Assembly: GCF_006636205.1 (NCBI RefSeq)
Contig: NZ_VIGB01000003.1
Span: 8,233,641 to 8,297,640, forward strand
Reading direction: 5' to 3'
DNA from: Kitasatospora acidiphila
Lineage (GTDB): Bacteria > Actinomycetota > Actinomycetes > Streptomycetales > Streptomycetaceae
DNA length: 64,000 bases
Shown here: in pieces, positions 15,484-23,126 of the stretch
Numbering within the stretch: the first letter of the stretch is position 1
How the letters are laid out: the number at the start of each line of letters is the position of its first letter
Translations under genes and position numbers: made by a program
The notes under the pieces: generated by a model
Databases searched by the model: none
What the model was told of the DNA's origin: nothing
Seen by the model: only the letters and a program-made list of their open reading frames with translations

Positions 15484-16395
15484 TCAGGTCAGGGAGGTCG
15501 AGACCACCCGGTTGCGGAGCTCGCCGAGGCCGCTGACCCGGGTGACGACCAGGTCGCCGTCGCGCAGGAAGACCTGCGGGTCCCGGGCGCTTCCGATGCC
15601 GCTCGGGGTGCCGGTGAGGATGAGGTCACCGGCCCGCAGGGTCATGCCGTGGCTGAGCTCGGCGATGATCCGGGCGAAGGAGAAGGCCATCTGGGAGCTG
15701 CTGGCGTTCTGCAGCAGCACGTCGTTGACCCGGCACTGCACCCGCAGGTCGCCGGGGTCGGCCACCTCGTCGGCGGTGGTGAGCCAGGGGCCGAGCGGCA
15801 TCGTGGCGTCGATGCTCTTGCCCTTGAGCCACTGGCCGCCGTGTGCCCGTTGCAGGTCGCGCTGGGAGACGTCGTTGGCGACGAGGTAGCCGAAGATGTG
15901 CTCGCGGGCCTTCTCCTCGGGGATGGACCGGCCGTCACGGCCGATGACAAGGGCGATCTCCGCCTCGTAGTCCCACTGGCCGGACAACTCCGCGTCATAG
16001 GCGATGTCGTCGACAGGGCCGATGACGGTGTCCGGGCCCTTGGTGAAGAAGGCCGGGCGGGTCGGGCGGGTGGCCGGGTCCTGGCCCTCGCGCTTGCCCT
16101 TCGACTCCTCGAAGTGGTCGCAGTAGTTCCAACCGGTGCACAGGATGTCGCGGTTGAACCGGTGCAGCGGTGCTTCGAGGCGGACCTCCGAGAGCCCGAC
16201 CGTCCGCGCGCCGGAGAGTGCGTTGCGCGCCGCGTCGAGGGCGGCCGGACCGCCGCGGACGAGGTCGTCGACCGTGCCGACGGACCCCGGCAGCAGCGCC
16301 ACCGCCGCCTCGGCCTCCAGGACGACGCCGGCGCGCCGGGTGCCGTTCACCGTGACAGACGCGAGTTTCATCCCTGCCGCCCCATGCGTGTGCAT
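15484..16395 (-). CDS. Fumarylacetoacetate hydrolase (FAH) family protein
   Basis: The 303-residue product contains the FAH fold signatures: DYEAEIALVIGR (metal-binding Glu residues), YLVANDVSQRDLQ, GKSIDATMPLGPW (catalytic Lys/Asp region) and LTGTPSGIG near the end. The family cleaves C-C bonds of beta-diketo acids, decarboxylates oxaloacetate-like compounds or hydrates ketopentenoates in aromatic catabolism. In this cluster it should act late, on the ring-opened or ring-reduced dioxo intermediate. ATG 16395 follows AGGAAGG at an unusually short distance; ATG 16371 (MKLASVTV) is the alternative start and matches the usual family N-terminus. It is 90 nt downstream of the RidA gene. Confidence 0.88.
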   Translation of the reverse strand: MHTHGAAGMKLASVTVNGTRRAGVVLEAEAAVALLPGSVGTVDDLVRGGPAALDAARNALSGARTVGLSEVRLEAPLHRFNRDILCTGWNYCDHFEESKGKREGQDPATRPTRPAFFTKGPDTVIGPVDDIAYDAELSGQWDYEAEIALVIGRDGRSIPEEKAREHIFGYLVANDVSQRDLQRAHGGQWLKGKSIDATMPLGPWLTTADEVADPGDLRVQCRVNDVLLQNASSSQMAFSFARIIAELSHGMTLRAGDLILTGTPSGIGSARDPQVFLRDGDLVVTRVSGLGELRNRVVSTSLT

Positions 16396-16485
16396 CCTTC
16401 CTGTTCGTCATCAAGAAACATCGATATCGGAGCTCCGCCGCGACGCGGCCCGCATGTCGGGTCGACACCGCACCACGGCCCGGGC

Positions 16486-16905
16486 TCAGCCGGCCGGCCG
16501 CACCAGCCGGTCGTCCGGGATCACGGCGACACCCAGGATCTCGATCATGGCTTCGGGCTGCCACAGGGCAGTGCACCCGATGCCGGCCATGGCCGGATAG
16601 ACCGGGCCGGCGAGCTCGCGCCAGACCCGGCCGATCTCCTTGCCGTGCGCCTGGTAGTCGGGGATGTCGGTGAGGTAGATGGTCACGCTGACCAAGTCCT
16701 CCGGCTTGCCACCCGCTTGGCGCAGCGTCGCGAGCACATTGCCGAACGCCTGGCGGAACTGCTCCACGATGCCGCCCGGGACGATCTTCATTTCGGAGTC
16801 GAGAGCGGTCTGGCCACCCAGGTAGAGGGTGTTTCCGGCCAGCGTGCCGTGCGAGTAACCACTCGGCGCGGGAAGGGACTTCGGGTTCACGGCGACGGGC
16901 GTCAT
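16486..16905 (-). CDS. RidA-family (YjgF/YER057c) enamine/imine deaminase
   Basis: The 139-residue protein has the RidA fold: PSGYSHGTLAGNTLYLGGQTALD at the N-terminus, VSVTIYLTDIPDYQAHGKEIGRVW in the middle, and the C-terminal signature PEAMIEILGVAVIP. The usual catalytic Arg of RidA proper (in R-P-R-x-C) appears replaced, since the strand reads PAMAGIGCTALWQPEAMIEI. It may therefore belong to another Rid subfamily, such as those acting on 2-aminomuconate-type enamines. ATG 16905 has GGAGGTGCC directly upstream; the longer frame is not needed. It is divergent from the cupin gene, and its enamine-hydrolysing chemistry suits a pathway through aminocyclohexene-carboxyl-CoA. Confidence 0.85.
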   Translation of the reverse strand: MTPVAVNPKSLPAPSGYSHGTLAGNTLYLGGQTALDSEMKIVPGGIVEQFRQAFGNVLATLRQAGGKPEDLVSVTIYLTDIPDYQAHGKEIGRVWRELAGPVYPAMAGIGCTALWQPEAMIEILGVAVIPDDRLVRPAG

Positions 16906-16965
16906 GGCACCTCCGGTGAAGGCTGCGACTGGCGGCGGGGCCACCCCGGGTGGGGCGGTGCCGCA

Positions 16966-17000
16966 CGTATTGACAATAAATGACGGCCGTGAAAAATACG
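16966..17000. promoter_or_regulatory. Divergent promoter/operator region between RidA and cupin genes
   Basis: An AT-rich patch contains a TTGACA (16970-16975) oriented toward the cupin gene. Outer inverted arms CGTATT (16966-16971) and AATACG (16995-17000) flank it, and the inner sequence AATGACGG partly repeats the inverted half. The patch lies in the only intergenic space between the divergent transcription units. A -10 hexamer is not convincing, so this is a candidate regulatory site only. Confidence 0.4.
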
Positions 17001-17041
17001 AGATACCGGTTGAGGCCGGCTATCGAAACGGAGCCGTTCCC

Positions 17042-17524
17042 ATGGAGCCTGACTTCAGCAAGTACCGCCTCGAGGGCGACAACTCGATGTACCGGCTGCC
17101 CAGCGGTCTGGTGGCGCCCGTGGTGACGCGGGCCGGCGCGGAGGACCAGGGCACCGCCGACTCCGGAGGGGCCGTGCGCGTCTCGGGCGTCAGCATCCAG
17201 CACACCCCGGCCACCAAGCTCTGGTTCGGCAAGGTCAGCAACGAGCCCGGCTACCGCTCGGTCTCCCACCACCACGGTGAGGCCGAGACCGGCGGCTACC
17301 TGCTGTCCGGCCGGGGGCGCATCTACTTCGGCGAGAAGTTCGAGGACTACGTCGACATGGCGGAGGGCGACTGGGTCTTCGTGCCGCCGTTCATGCCCCA
17401 CATCGAGTGCAACCTCTCGCGCACCGAGCCGCTGCTGTGGATGACCACCCGCACCCCGGAGAACATCGTCGTCAACCTGCCCGACGTCGCCGACGCCGAC
17501 CTGCGCGACTGGCTGGACCGATGA
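17042..17524 (+). CDS. Cupin-domain protein of the aromatic cluster
   Basis: The 160-residue protein is a single small cupin. The first cupin motif is SVSHHHGEAETGGYLLSGRGRIYFG (clustered His and a Glu as metal ligands), and the second is GDWVFVPPFMPHIECNLS (His). It could be a metal-dependent dioxygenase or isomerase, or a non-catalytic binding protein; the sequence does not settle this. ATG 17042 has ACGGAG at 8 nt. Its stop overlaps the ATG of the downstream thioesterase (ATGA), so it is the first gene of the operon running to 22965. Confidence 0.8.
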   Translation: MEPDFSKYRLEGDNSMYRLPSGLVAPVVTRAGAEDQGTADSGGAVRVSGVSIQHTPATKLWFGKVSNEPGYRSVSHHHGEAETGGYLLSGRGRIYFGEKFEDYVDMAEGDWVFVPPFMPHIECNLSRTEPLLWMTTRTPENIVVNLPDVADADLRDWLDR

Positions 17525-18426
17525 CCGCCGGCCCGCTCGCCAGCTCGGCCGTCTTCACCTCGGCCGTCACCCTTACCCCGGCCGAGGCCGAGCACTTCGA
17601 CCTCGCCTTCACCGCCGTCACCCAGCCGTGCCCCTGGCCCAAGGCCTACGGCGGCGACCTGGTCGCCCAGGCCGCGGCCGCCGCCATGCGGTCGGTGACC
17701 GACGGCAAGACCCTGCACTCGATGCACAGCTACTTCCTGCGACCGGTCGACATCGGAGCAGCGGTGCGCCACGAGGTGGAGCTGCTGCGGGACGGCCGCG
17801 GGTACAGCACCCGGCAGGTGCGCGCCTACCAGAACGGCAAGCCGGTCTACGTCTGCCTGGCCAACTTCGCCGCCGGCGAGCCCGGCGGCACCTTCCAGGA
17901 GTCCTTCGCCGCCGAGGTCCCCGATCCCGAGGAGCTGCCCAGCTCGGCCGAGTACCTCGCGCAGCGCCGCGGCGGCTCGATGACCGATGCGTCGAAGGCC
18001 TACTGGTCCCACGGCCGCAGCTTCGACATGCGCCATGTGCCCGGACCGGTCTACCTCACCGTCGAGGGGAAGCAGGCCCCGCACCAGGCGGTGTGGCTGA
18101 AGCCCTTCGACCCGCTGCGGCCCGTCGACGGGCTGAGCGAGGCCCAGCGGGACCAGGCCGCGCTCGCCTACGTGTGCGACTACACGATCCTCGAACCCGT
18201 GCTGCGCGTGCTCGGCCTGGCCTGGGCCGACCCCGGGCTGGTCACCGCGAGCCTGGACCACGCGATGTGGTTCCACCGGCCCGGACGCGTCGACGACTGG
18301 CTGCTCTACGTCCAGGAGGCGGTGGCCGCCGACACCGGCCGCGGCCTCGGCACCGGCCGGTTCTTCACCCGGGACGGCCGTCATCTGGCCACCGTGGCCC
18401 AGGAGGGCATGATCCGCTCCGCCTGA
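17521..18426 (+). CDS. Acyl-CoA thioesterase II (TesB-like, double hotdog)
   Basis: The protein of about 301 residues resembles TesB/ACOT8. The N-terminal hotdog has PWPKAYGGDLVAQAAAAAMRSV and the classical LHSMHSYFLRPVD. The C-terminal hotdog has DYTILEPVL, followed by ASLDHAMWFHRPGRVDDWLLYVQEA and GRFFTRDGRHLATVAQEGMIR. Such enzymes hydrolyse acyl-CoA thioesters in the cytoplasm. The ATG overlaps the cupin stop, and the coupled CoA ligase and monooxygenase follow, so it probably releases CoA from an aromatic or alicyclic intermediate or prevents CoA trapping. Confidence 0.9.
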   Translation: MTAGPLASSAVFTSAVTLTPAEAEHFDLAFTAVTQPCPWPKAYGGDLVAQAAAAAMRSVTDGKTLHSMHSYFLRPVDIGAAVRHEVELLRDGRGYSTRQVRAYQNGKPVYVCLANFAAGEPGGTFQESFAAEVPDPEELPSSAEYLAQRRGGSMTDASKAYWSHGRSFDMRHVPGPVYLTVEGKQAPHQAVWLKPFDPLRPVDGLSEAQRDQAALAYVCDYTILEPVLRVLGLAWADPGLVTASLDHAMWFHRPGRVDDWLLYVQEAVAADTGRGLGTGRFFTRDGRHLATVAQEGMIRSA

Positions 18427-18471
18427 CTGCCCGACCGCCTGCACCGGCGGGCCCTTGGAAGGACCACTTCC

Positions 18472-20130
18472 GTGTCACTCTCACCCTCGGCTCACCAGGA
18501 CACCTTCGCCCGCGACCACCTCCCGCCCGCCCACCTGTGGCCCGTGATCGAGTTCACCACGCCGGAACTGCGGTACCCGGACCGGCTGAACGCCGCCACC
18601 GAGCTCATCGACATCCCCGTCCAGACCTATGGAACGGACCGCCCGGCGCTGCTCACACCCGGCGGTCAGACCTGGACCTACGGCGAGCTCCAGACCCGGG
18701 CCAACCAGGTCGCCCAGGTGCTGACCGAAGACCTCGGCCTGGTACCCGGCCAGCGGGTGCTGCTGCGCTCTCCCAACAACCCCTGGACGGTGGCCTGCTG
18801 GCTCGGTGTGCTCAAGGCCGGCTGCATAGCCGTGACCACCGTGGCGGCACTCCGCGCCGGTGAGCTGGCCCCGATCGTCGACCGGACCAGGCCCGCCGTC
18901 GCCCTGGTGGACCGGCGGTTCGCCGAGGACGCCCAGCTGGTCAAGGACACCACCCTGCCGTCGATGGCGGTCGTGGCGTGCGGCGGCACCGGCTCGCAGG
19001 ATCTGACGGCCCGCGCGGCGGCCAAGTCCGGACGGTTCACCAATGTGCCGACCGCGGCCGACGACGTGGCACTCCTGGGCCCGACCTCGGGCAGCACCGG
19101 CGTTCCGAAGATCACCATGCACTTCCACCGGGACCTGCTCTCCATCGACCACACCTTCGGGCGCCCCGTGCTCGGGCTGACGGTCGGCGACACGGTGGCC
19201 TGCTCAGCGCCCCTCGCCTTCACCTTCGGCCTCGGCATGCTCGTCGTCTTCCCGCTGCGGGCCGGCGCCGACGTGCTGCTGACCGAGTCCGCCAGTCCGC
19301 TGCAACTCGCCGAACTCGTCGAGCAGAAGCACGTCACGGTGCTCGCCACCGCGCCCACCGCCTACAAGGCGATCCTGCGGGAAGGGCAGGAGCAGCGGCT
19401 CGCCGGGCTGCGCGCCGGTGTGTCCGCCGGTGAGCACCTGCCCCGGAGCACCTGGGAACAGCTCAGCGAGCGGCTCGGCCTCAGGATCATCGACGGCATC
19501 GGCACCACCGAGCTGCTGCACATCTTCATCTCGGCGGCCGGCGAGGACATCCGCCCCGGTGCCACCGGGCGACCACTGCCCGGCTACCGCGCCACCGTCC
19601 TGGACCCCGACGGGAACGAGCTGGGCCCCGGCGAGCCCGGCTGGCTGGGCGTCATCGGCCCCGTCGGCTGCCGCTACCTGGACGACCCGCGCCAGCAGGA
19701 CTACGTGCTGAACGGCTGGAACGTCACCGGCGACGTCTTCCACCGGGACCAGGACGGCTACTTCCACTACCAGGCCCGCATCGACGGCATGATCGTCTCC
19801 TCCGGATACAACATCGGCGGGCCCGAGGTCGAGGCCGCCATCGACACCCACCCCGATGTGCTGGAGTCGGGCGTCGTCGGCAAACCCGATGCCGAGCGCG
19901 GCTCGGTCGTCTGCGCCTTCGTCGTGTTACGCGACGGCGTGCTCGGCGACGCCGCCAAGGCCAAGGAGATCCAGAACCACGTCAAGCAGGTCCTGGCCCC
20001 CTACAAGTACCCCCGCGACGTGCGCTTCTGCACCGCGCTGCCACGCAACGTCAACGGCAAGCTGCAGCGCTTCGCGCTCCGCAGGATCGTCGACGACGAG
20101 CAGGCCGCCGCGCCCGCCGCCGAGCAGTGA
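18472..20130 (+). CDS. Aryl-CoA ligase, likely 2-aminobenzoate-CoA ligase
   Basis: The 552-residue ANL-superfamily enzyme has the AMP-binding P-loop GPTSGSTGVPKITMHFH, the A5-type IDGIGTTELLHIF, the hinge region DGYFHYQARIDGMIVSSGYNIGGPEVE and the C-terminal catalytic Lys in NGKLQRFALR. The N-terminus (FARDHLPPAHLWPVIEF) and overall layout match benzoate/2-aminobenzoate-CoA ligases. The next gene, a 2-aminobenzoyl-CoA monooxygenase/reductase homologue, points to anthranilate as substrate. A rare TTA leucine codon at 19927-19929 may make its expression depend on bldA. GTG 18472 follows GGAAGGACCACTTCC. It is 45 nt downstream of the thioesterase gene. Confidence 0.85.
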   Translation: MSLSPSAHQDTFARDHLPPAHLWPVIEFTTPELRYPDRLNAATELIDIPVQTYGTDRPALLTPGGQTWTYGELQTRANQVAQVLTEDLGLVPGQRVLLRSPNNPWTVACWLGVLKAGCIAVTTVAALRAGELAPIVDRTRPAVALVDRRFAEDAQLVKDTTLPSMAVVACGGTGSQDLTARAAAKSGRFTNVPTAADDVALLGPTSGSTGVPKITMHFHRDLLSIDHTFGRPVLGLTVGDTVACSAPLAFTFGLGMLVVFPLRAGADVLLTESASPLQLAELVEQKHVTVLATAPTAYKAILREGQEQRLAGLRAGVSAGEHLPRSTWEQLSERLGLRIIDGIGTTELLHIFISAAGEDIRPGATGRPLPGYRATVLDPDGNELGPGEPGWLGVIGPVGCRYLDDPRQQDYVLNGWNVTGDVFHRDQDGYFHYQARIDGMIVSSGYNIGGPEVEAAIDTHPDVLESGVVGKPDAERGSVVCAFVVLRDGVLGDAAKAKEIQNHVKQVLAPYKYPRDVRFCTALPRNVNGKLQRFALRRIVDDEQAAAPAAEQ

Positions 20131-20141
20131 GAGGAACCCCC

Positions 20142-22523
20142 GTGAAGATCGCGATCGTCGGCGGCGGCCCCGGCGGCCTCTACTTCGCTGCCCTGATGAA
20201 GCAGCTCGACCCGGCCCATGACGTCACCGTCTGGGAACGCAACGCCCCGGACGACACGTTCGGCTTCGGCGTGGTGTTCTCGGACGAGACGCTCGGCGGC
20301 ATCGAGAACGCCGACACCGAGTTCGCCACCGCCATGGCCACCCGCTTCGCCCGCTGGACCGACATCGACATCCACATCCACGGGCAGCGCCACACCGTCG
20401 GCGGCCAGGGCTTCGCGGCGATGAGCCGCAAGGAGCTGCTCCACCTGCTGCAGAGGCGCTGCCGCGGCCTCGGCGTAGCCCTGCACTTCTCGACACCCGC
20501 ACCCGACGCGGCCGAGCTCGCCGCAGGCCACGATCTGGTCATCGCGGCCGACGGCGTCAACTCCCGGATCCGGCAAGAGAATTCGGACGTCTTCCGGCCC
20601 ACCCTGGACCGCCGGCACAACAAGTACATGTGGCTCGGCACGGACCTGGTCTTCGAGGCGTTCCAGTTCTTCATCCAGCAGACCGAGTGGGGGACCATGC
20701 AGGTCCACGGCTACCCCTACTCCGACGGCGGTTCCACCTTCATCGTCGAGATGCACGAGGACGTGTGGCGGCGAGCGGGCTTCGACGCCACCGAGAACGT
20801 CCAGTTCCCGCCCGGTGCTTCGGACGACCAGGCCGTCGACCGCATCGCCGAGATCTTCGCCGCCGAGCTGGACGGCCACCGGCTGTTCGCGAACAACTCG
20901 CGCTGGCTCGACTTCACCACCGTGCGCAACGAGCGCTGGCACCACGGCAACACCGTGCTCCTCGGCGACGCGGCCCACACCGCGCACTTCTCGATCGGCT
21001 CGGGAACCAAGCTGGCGATGGAGGACGCACTCGCGCTCGCCGCCTGCCTCCATGAACACCCGGACCTCCAGGAGGCGTTGACGGCCTACGAGAGCGAGCG
21101 GCGGCCCGTCGTCGAATCCACCCAGCGGGCCGCACAGGCCTCGCTGGAGTGGTTCGAGAACATCGGCGGATACGTCCACCAGGAGCCGGTCCAGTTCTGC
21201 TTCAACCTGCTCACCCGGTCGCGCCGGATCACCTACGACAACCTGCGCACCCGCGACCCGGAGTTCGCCGACCGCGTGGACCGCGCCTTCGCCGCCTCCC
21301 AGGGACTCGACGGCATCGTGCCCGCGATGTTCCAGCCCTTCCGGTTGGGGCGGCTGGAGTTGAAGAACCGGGTCATCGTCTCCCCGATGGACATGTACTC
21401 CGCCGTCGACGGCGTGCCGGGCGACTTCCACCTCGTCCATCTGGGATCCAAGGCGATGGGCGGCGCCGGGCTGGTGATGACCGAGATGGTCTGCGTCTCA
21501 CCCGAGGGCCGCATCACCCCCGGCTGCAGCGGCCTGTGGACCGACGCCCAACGGGACTCCTGGGCCAGGATCGTGTCCTACGTGCACCAGCAGAGCACCG
21601 CCCGGATCGGCCTCCAACTCGGCCACTCGGGCCGCAAGGGCTCCACCCGGCTCATGTGGGAGGGCATGGACGAGCCGCTCCACGACGGCAGTTGGGACGT
21701 CGTCGGCCCGTCACCCCTGCCCTACGGGGCCGGATCGCCCGTGCCGCGCGAGGCCACCCGCGCCGACCTGGACCGGATCACCGCCGAGTTCGTCGCCGCC
21801 GCCCGGCGCGGCGCCGACGCGGGCTTCGACCTGCTAGAACTGCACTGCGCGCACGGCTACTTGCTGTCGTCCTTCCTCTCGCCGATCGCCAACCGGCGCA
21901 CCGACGAGTACGGCGGGCGGCTGGAGAACCGACTCCGCTACCCGCTGGAGGTGTTCGACGCGGTCCGCGCCGCCTGGCCGGCCGAGCGGCCCGTGATCGT
22001 CCGCATCTCCGCGACCGACTGGGCACCGGACGGGAACACCGAACACGACGCGGTGGAGATCGCCCGCGCCTTCATCGCCCATGGCGCGGACGCGATCGAC
22101 GTCTCCTCGGGCCAGGTCACCAAGGACGAGCGCCCCGCATACGGCCGCTCCTACCAGACCCCGTTCGCCGACCGGATCCGGCACGAAGTCGCCGCCGCCA
22201 CCGGCACGGCGGTCATCGCGGTGGGCGCCATCGCCTCCTACGACGACGTGAACTCCATCCTGCTGGCCGGCCGCGCCGACCTGTGCGCCATCGGCCGCAC
22301 CCACCTCTACGACCCGCACTGGACCCTGCACGCCGCGGCCGAGCAGAACTACCGGGGTGCCGCCGCCGACTGGCCCCTGCCGTTCAGCGCCGGCAGCCGC
22401 AAGCCGCCCAGCTCGCGGACCGACGCCGTACGGCCGCGCCTGTCGCTGCTGAGGACCGGCGAGCACGAGCAGACCGTCCACCTGCGATGGACGCCGACCC
22501 GTGAACCGGCCCCCGTCGTCTGA
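20142..22523 (+). CDS. 2-Aminobenzoyl-CoA monooxygenase/reductase-like fusion (flavin monooxygenase + old yellow enzyme)
   Basis: This 793-residue two-domain flavoenzyme has an N-terminal class A flavin monooxygenase (about 1-380) with the FAD motif IVGGGPGGLYFAALM and the second FAD segment LGDAAHTAHFSIGSGTKLAMEDA. The C-terminal domain (about 390-770) is an old-yellow-enzyme-type reductase: FQPFRLGRLELKNRVIVSPMDM, GLQLGHSGRKGST and LSPIANRRTDEYGGRLENR. This architecture matches 2-aminobenzoyl-CoA monooxygenase/reductase of Azoarcus evansii, which hydroxylates and then reduces the ring without a second ring oxygenase. A stand-alone salicylyl-CoA 5-hydroxylase would lack the second domain. 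GTG 20142 with GAGAGGAA is preferred over the slightly longer frame. The next gene overlaps its end. Confidence 0.9.
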   Translation: MKIAIVGGGPGGLYFAALMKQLDPAHDVTVWERNAPDDTFGFGVVFSDETLGGIENADTEFATAMATRFARWTDIDIHIHGQRHTVGGQGFAAMSRKELLHLLQRRCRGLGVALHFSTPAPDAAELAAGHDLVIAADGVNSRIRQENSDVFRPTLDRRHNKYMWLGTDLVFEAFQFFIQQTEWGTMQVHGYPYSDGGSTFIVEMHEDVWRRAGFDATENVQFPPGASDDQAVDRIAEIFAAELDGHRLFANNSRWLDFTTVRNERWHHGNTVLLGDAAHTAHFSIGSGTKLAMEDALALAACLHEHPDLQEALTAYESERRPVVESTQRAAQASLEWFENIGGYVHQEPVQFCFNLLTRSRRITYDNLRTRDPEFADRVDRAFAASQGLDGIVPAMFQPFRLGRLELKNRVIVSPMDMYSAVDGVPGDFHLVHLGSKAMGGAGLVMTEMVCVSPEGRITPGCSGLWTDAQRDSWARIVSYVHQQSTARIGLQLGHSGRKGSTRLMWEGMDEPLHDGSWDVVGPSPLPYGAGSPVPREATRADLDRITAEFVAAARRGADAGFDLLELHCAHGYLLSSFLSPIANRRTDEYGGRLENRLRYPLEVFDAVRAAWPAERPVIVRISATDWAPDGNTEHDAVEIARAFIAHGADAIDVSSGQVTKDERPAYGRSYQTPFADRIRHEVAAATGTAVIAVGAIASYDDVNSILLAGRADLCAIGRTHLYDPHWTLHAAAEQNYRGAAADWPLPFSAGSRKPPSSRTDAVRPRLSLLRTGEHEQTVHLRWTPTREPAPVV

Positions 22524-22965
22524 GCCGGTGGACGGCGCGGACCTCGCCCGCGCCGTCCACCGGTGCCGCGTCGAATGGATGGACACCGACGCGGCCGGAC
22601 ACCACCACAACACCGCCGTCGTGCGGTTCGTCGAGGCGGCCGAAGCAACCCTCATGCGGAACTGCGGCGCAGCGGGCTACTTCGGCGCCGCACCCCGGGT
22701 GCGGTACGAGGTCGACTTCACCTCCCCGCTCTGGTTCGGCCAGGACGTCACGACCATCCTTGTGGTCGAGCGGATCGGGACGACCTCCCTCACCCTCCGG
22801 TTCGAGGTCTGGGGGGAGGAGACCGACCAGCACCCGCGCTCACTCGCCGCCGCAGGGCGCTATGTGACCGCCTACGTCCCCGCCGGGCACCGCAGTGCCG
22901 TCCCGTGGCCCGACGCGTGGACCGCGGCCTGGAAGCAGGGCGGGTCGGCCGGGAAGCCGCCCTGA
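22501..22965 (+). CDS. 4-Hydroxybenzoyl-CoA-thioesterase-type hotdog protein
   Basis: The 154-residue single-hotdog protein has the thioesterase motif CRVEWMDTDAAGHHHNTAVVRFVEAAE, in which Asp of the MDTD segment is the catalytic residue in 4-HBT-type enzymes. YEVDFTSPLWFGQDVTTILVVERIGTTSLTLRFEVW follows. It begins at GTG 22501 inside the end of the monooxygenase gene and is therefore coupled to it; GTG 22528 is an alternative. It would hydrolyse an aromatic or alicyclic CoA thioester, and is the last gene of the operon. Confidence 0.85.
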   Translation: MNRPPSSEPVDGADLARAVHRCRVEWMDTDAAGHHHNTAVVRFVEAAEATLMRNCGAAGYFGAAPRVRYEVDFTSPLWFGQDVTTILVVERIGTTSLTLRFEVWGEETDQHPRSLAAAGRYVTAYVPAGHRSAVPWPDAWTAAWKQGGSAGKPP

Positions 22966-23126
22966 CACGGACCGTCCCGGATGACGGCGCCGACCGCGGC
23001 CAGAGCGCCCGGCCCGTGCGGGGCTGCCCCTTCAGACACAGGTTGCTGCCCCTGCGTACCTGGCCTCGCGGGTCACGAGCGCGGTAGGCAGGAACAGTTC
23101 GTTTTCCACTGCCGGGAGAGTCGCGC

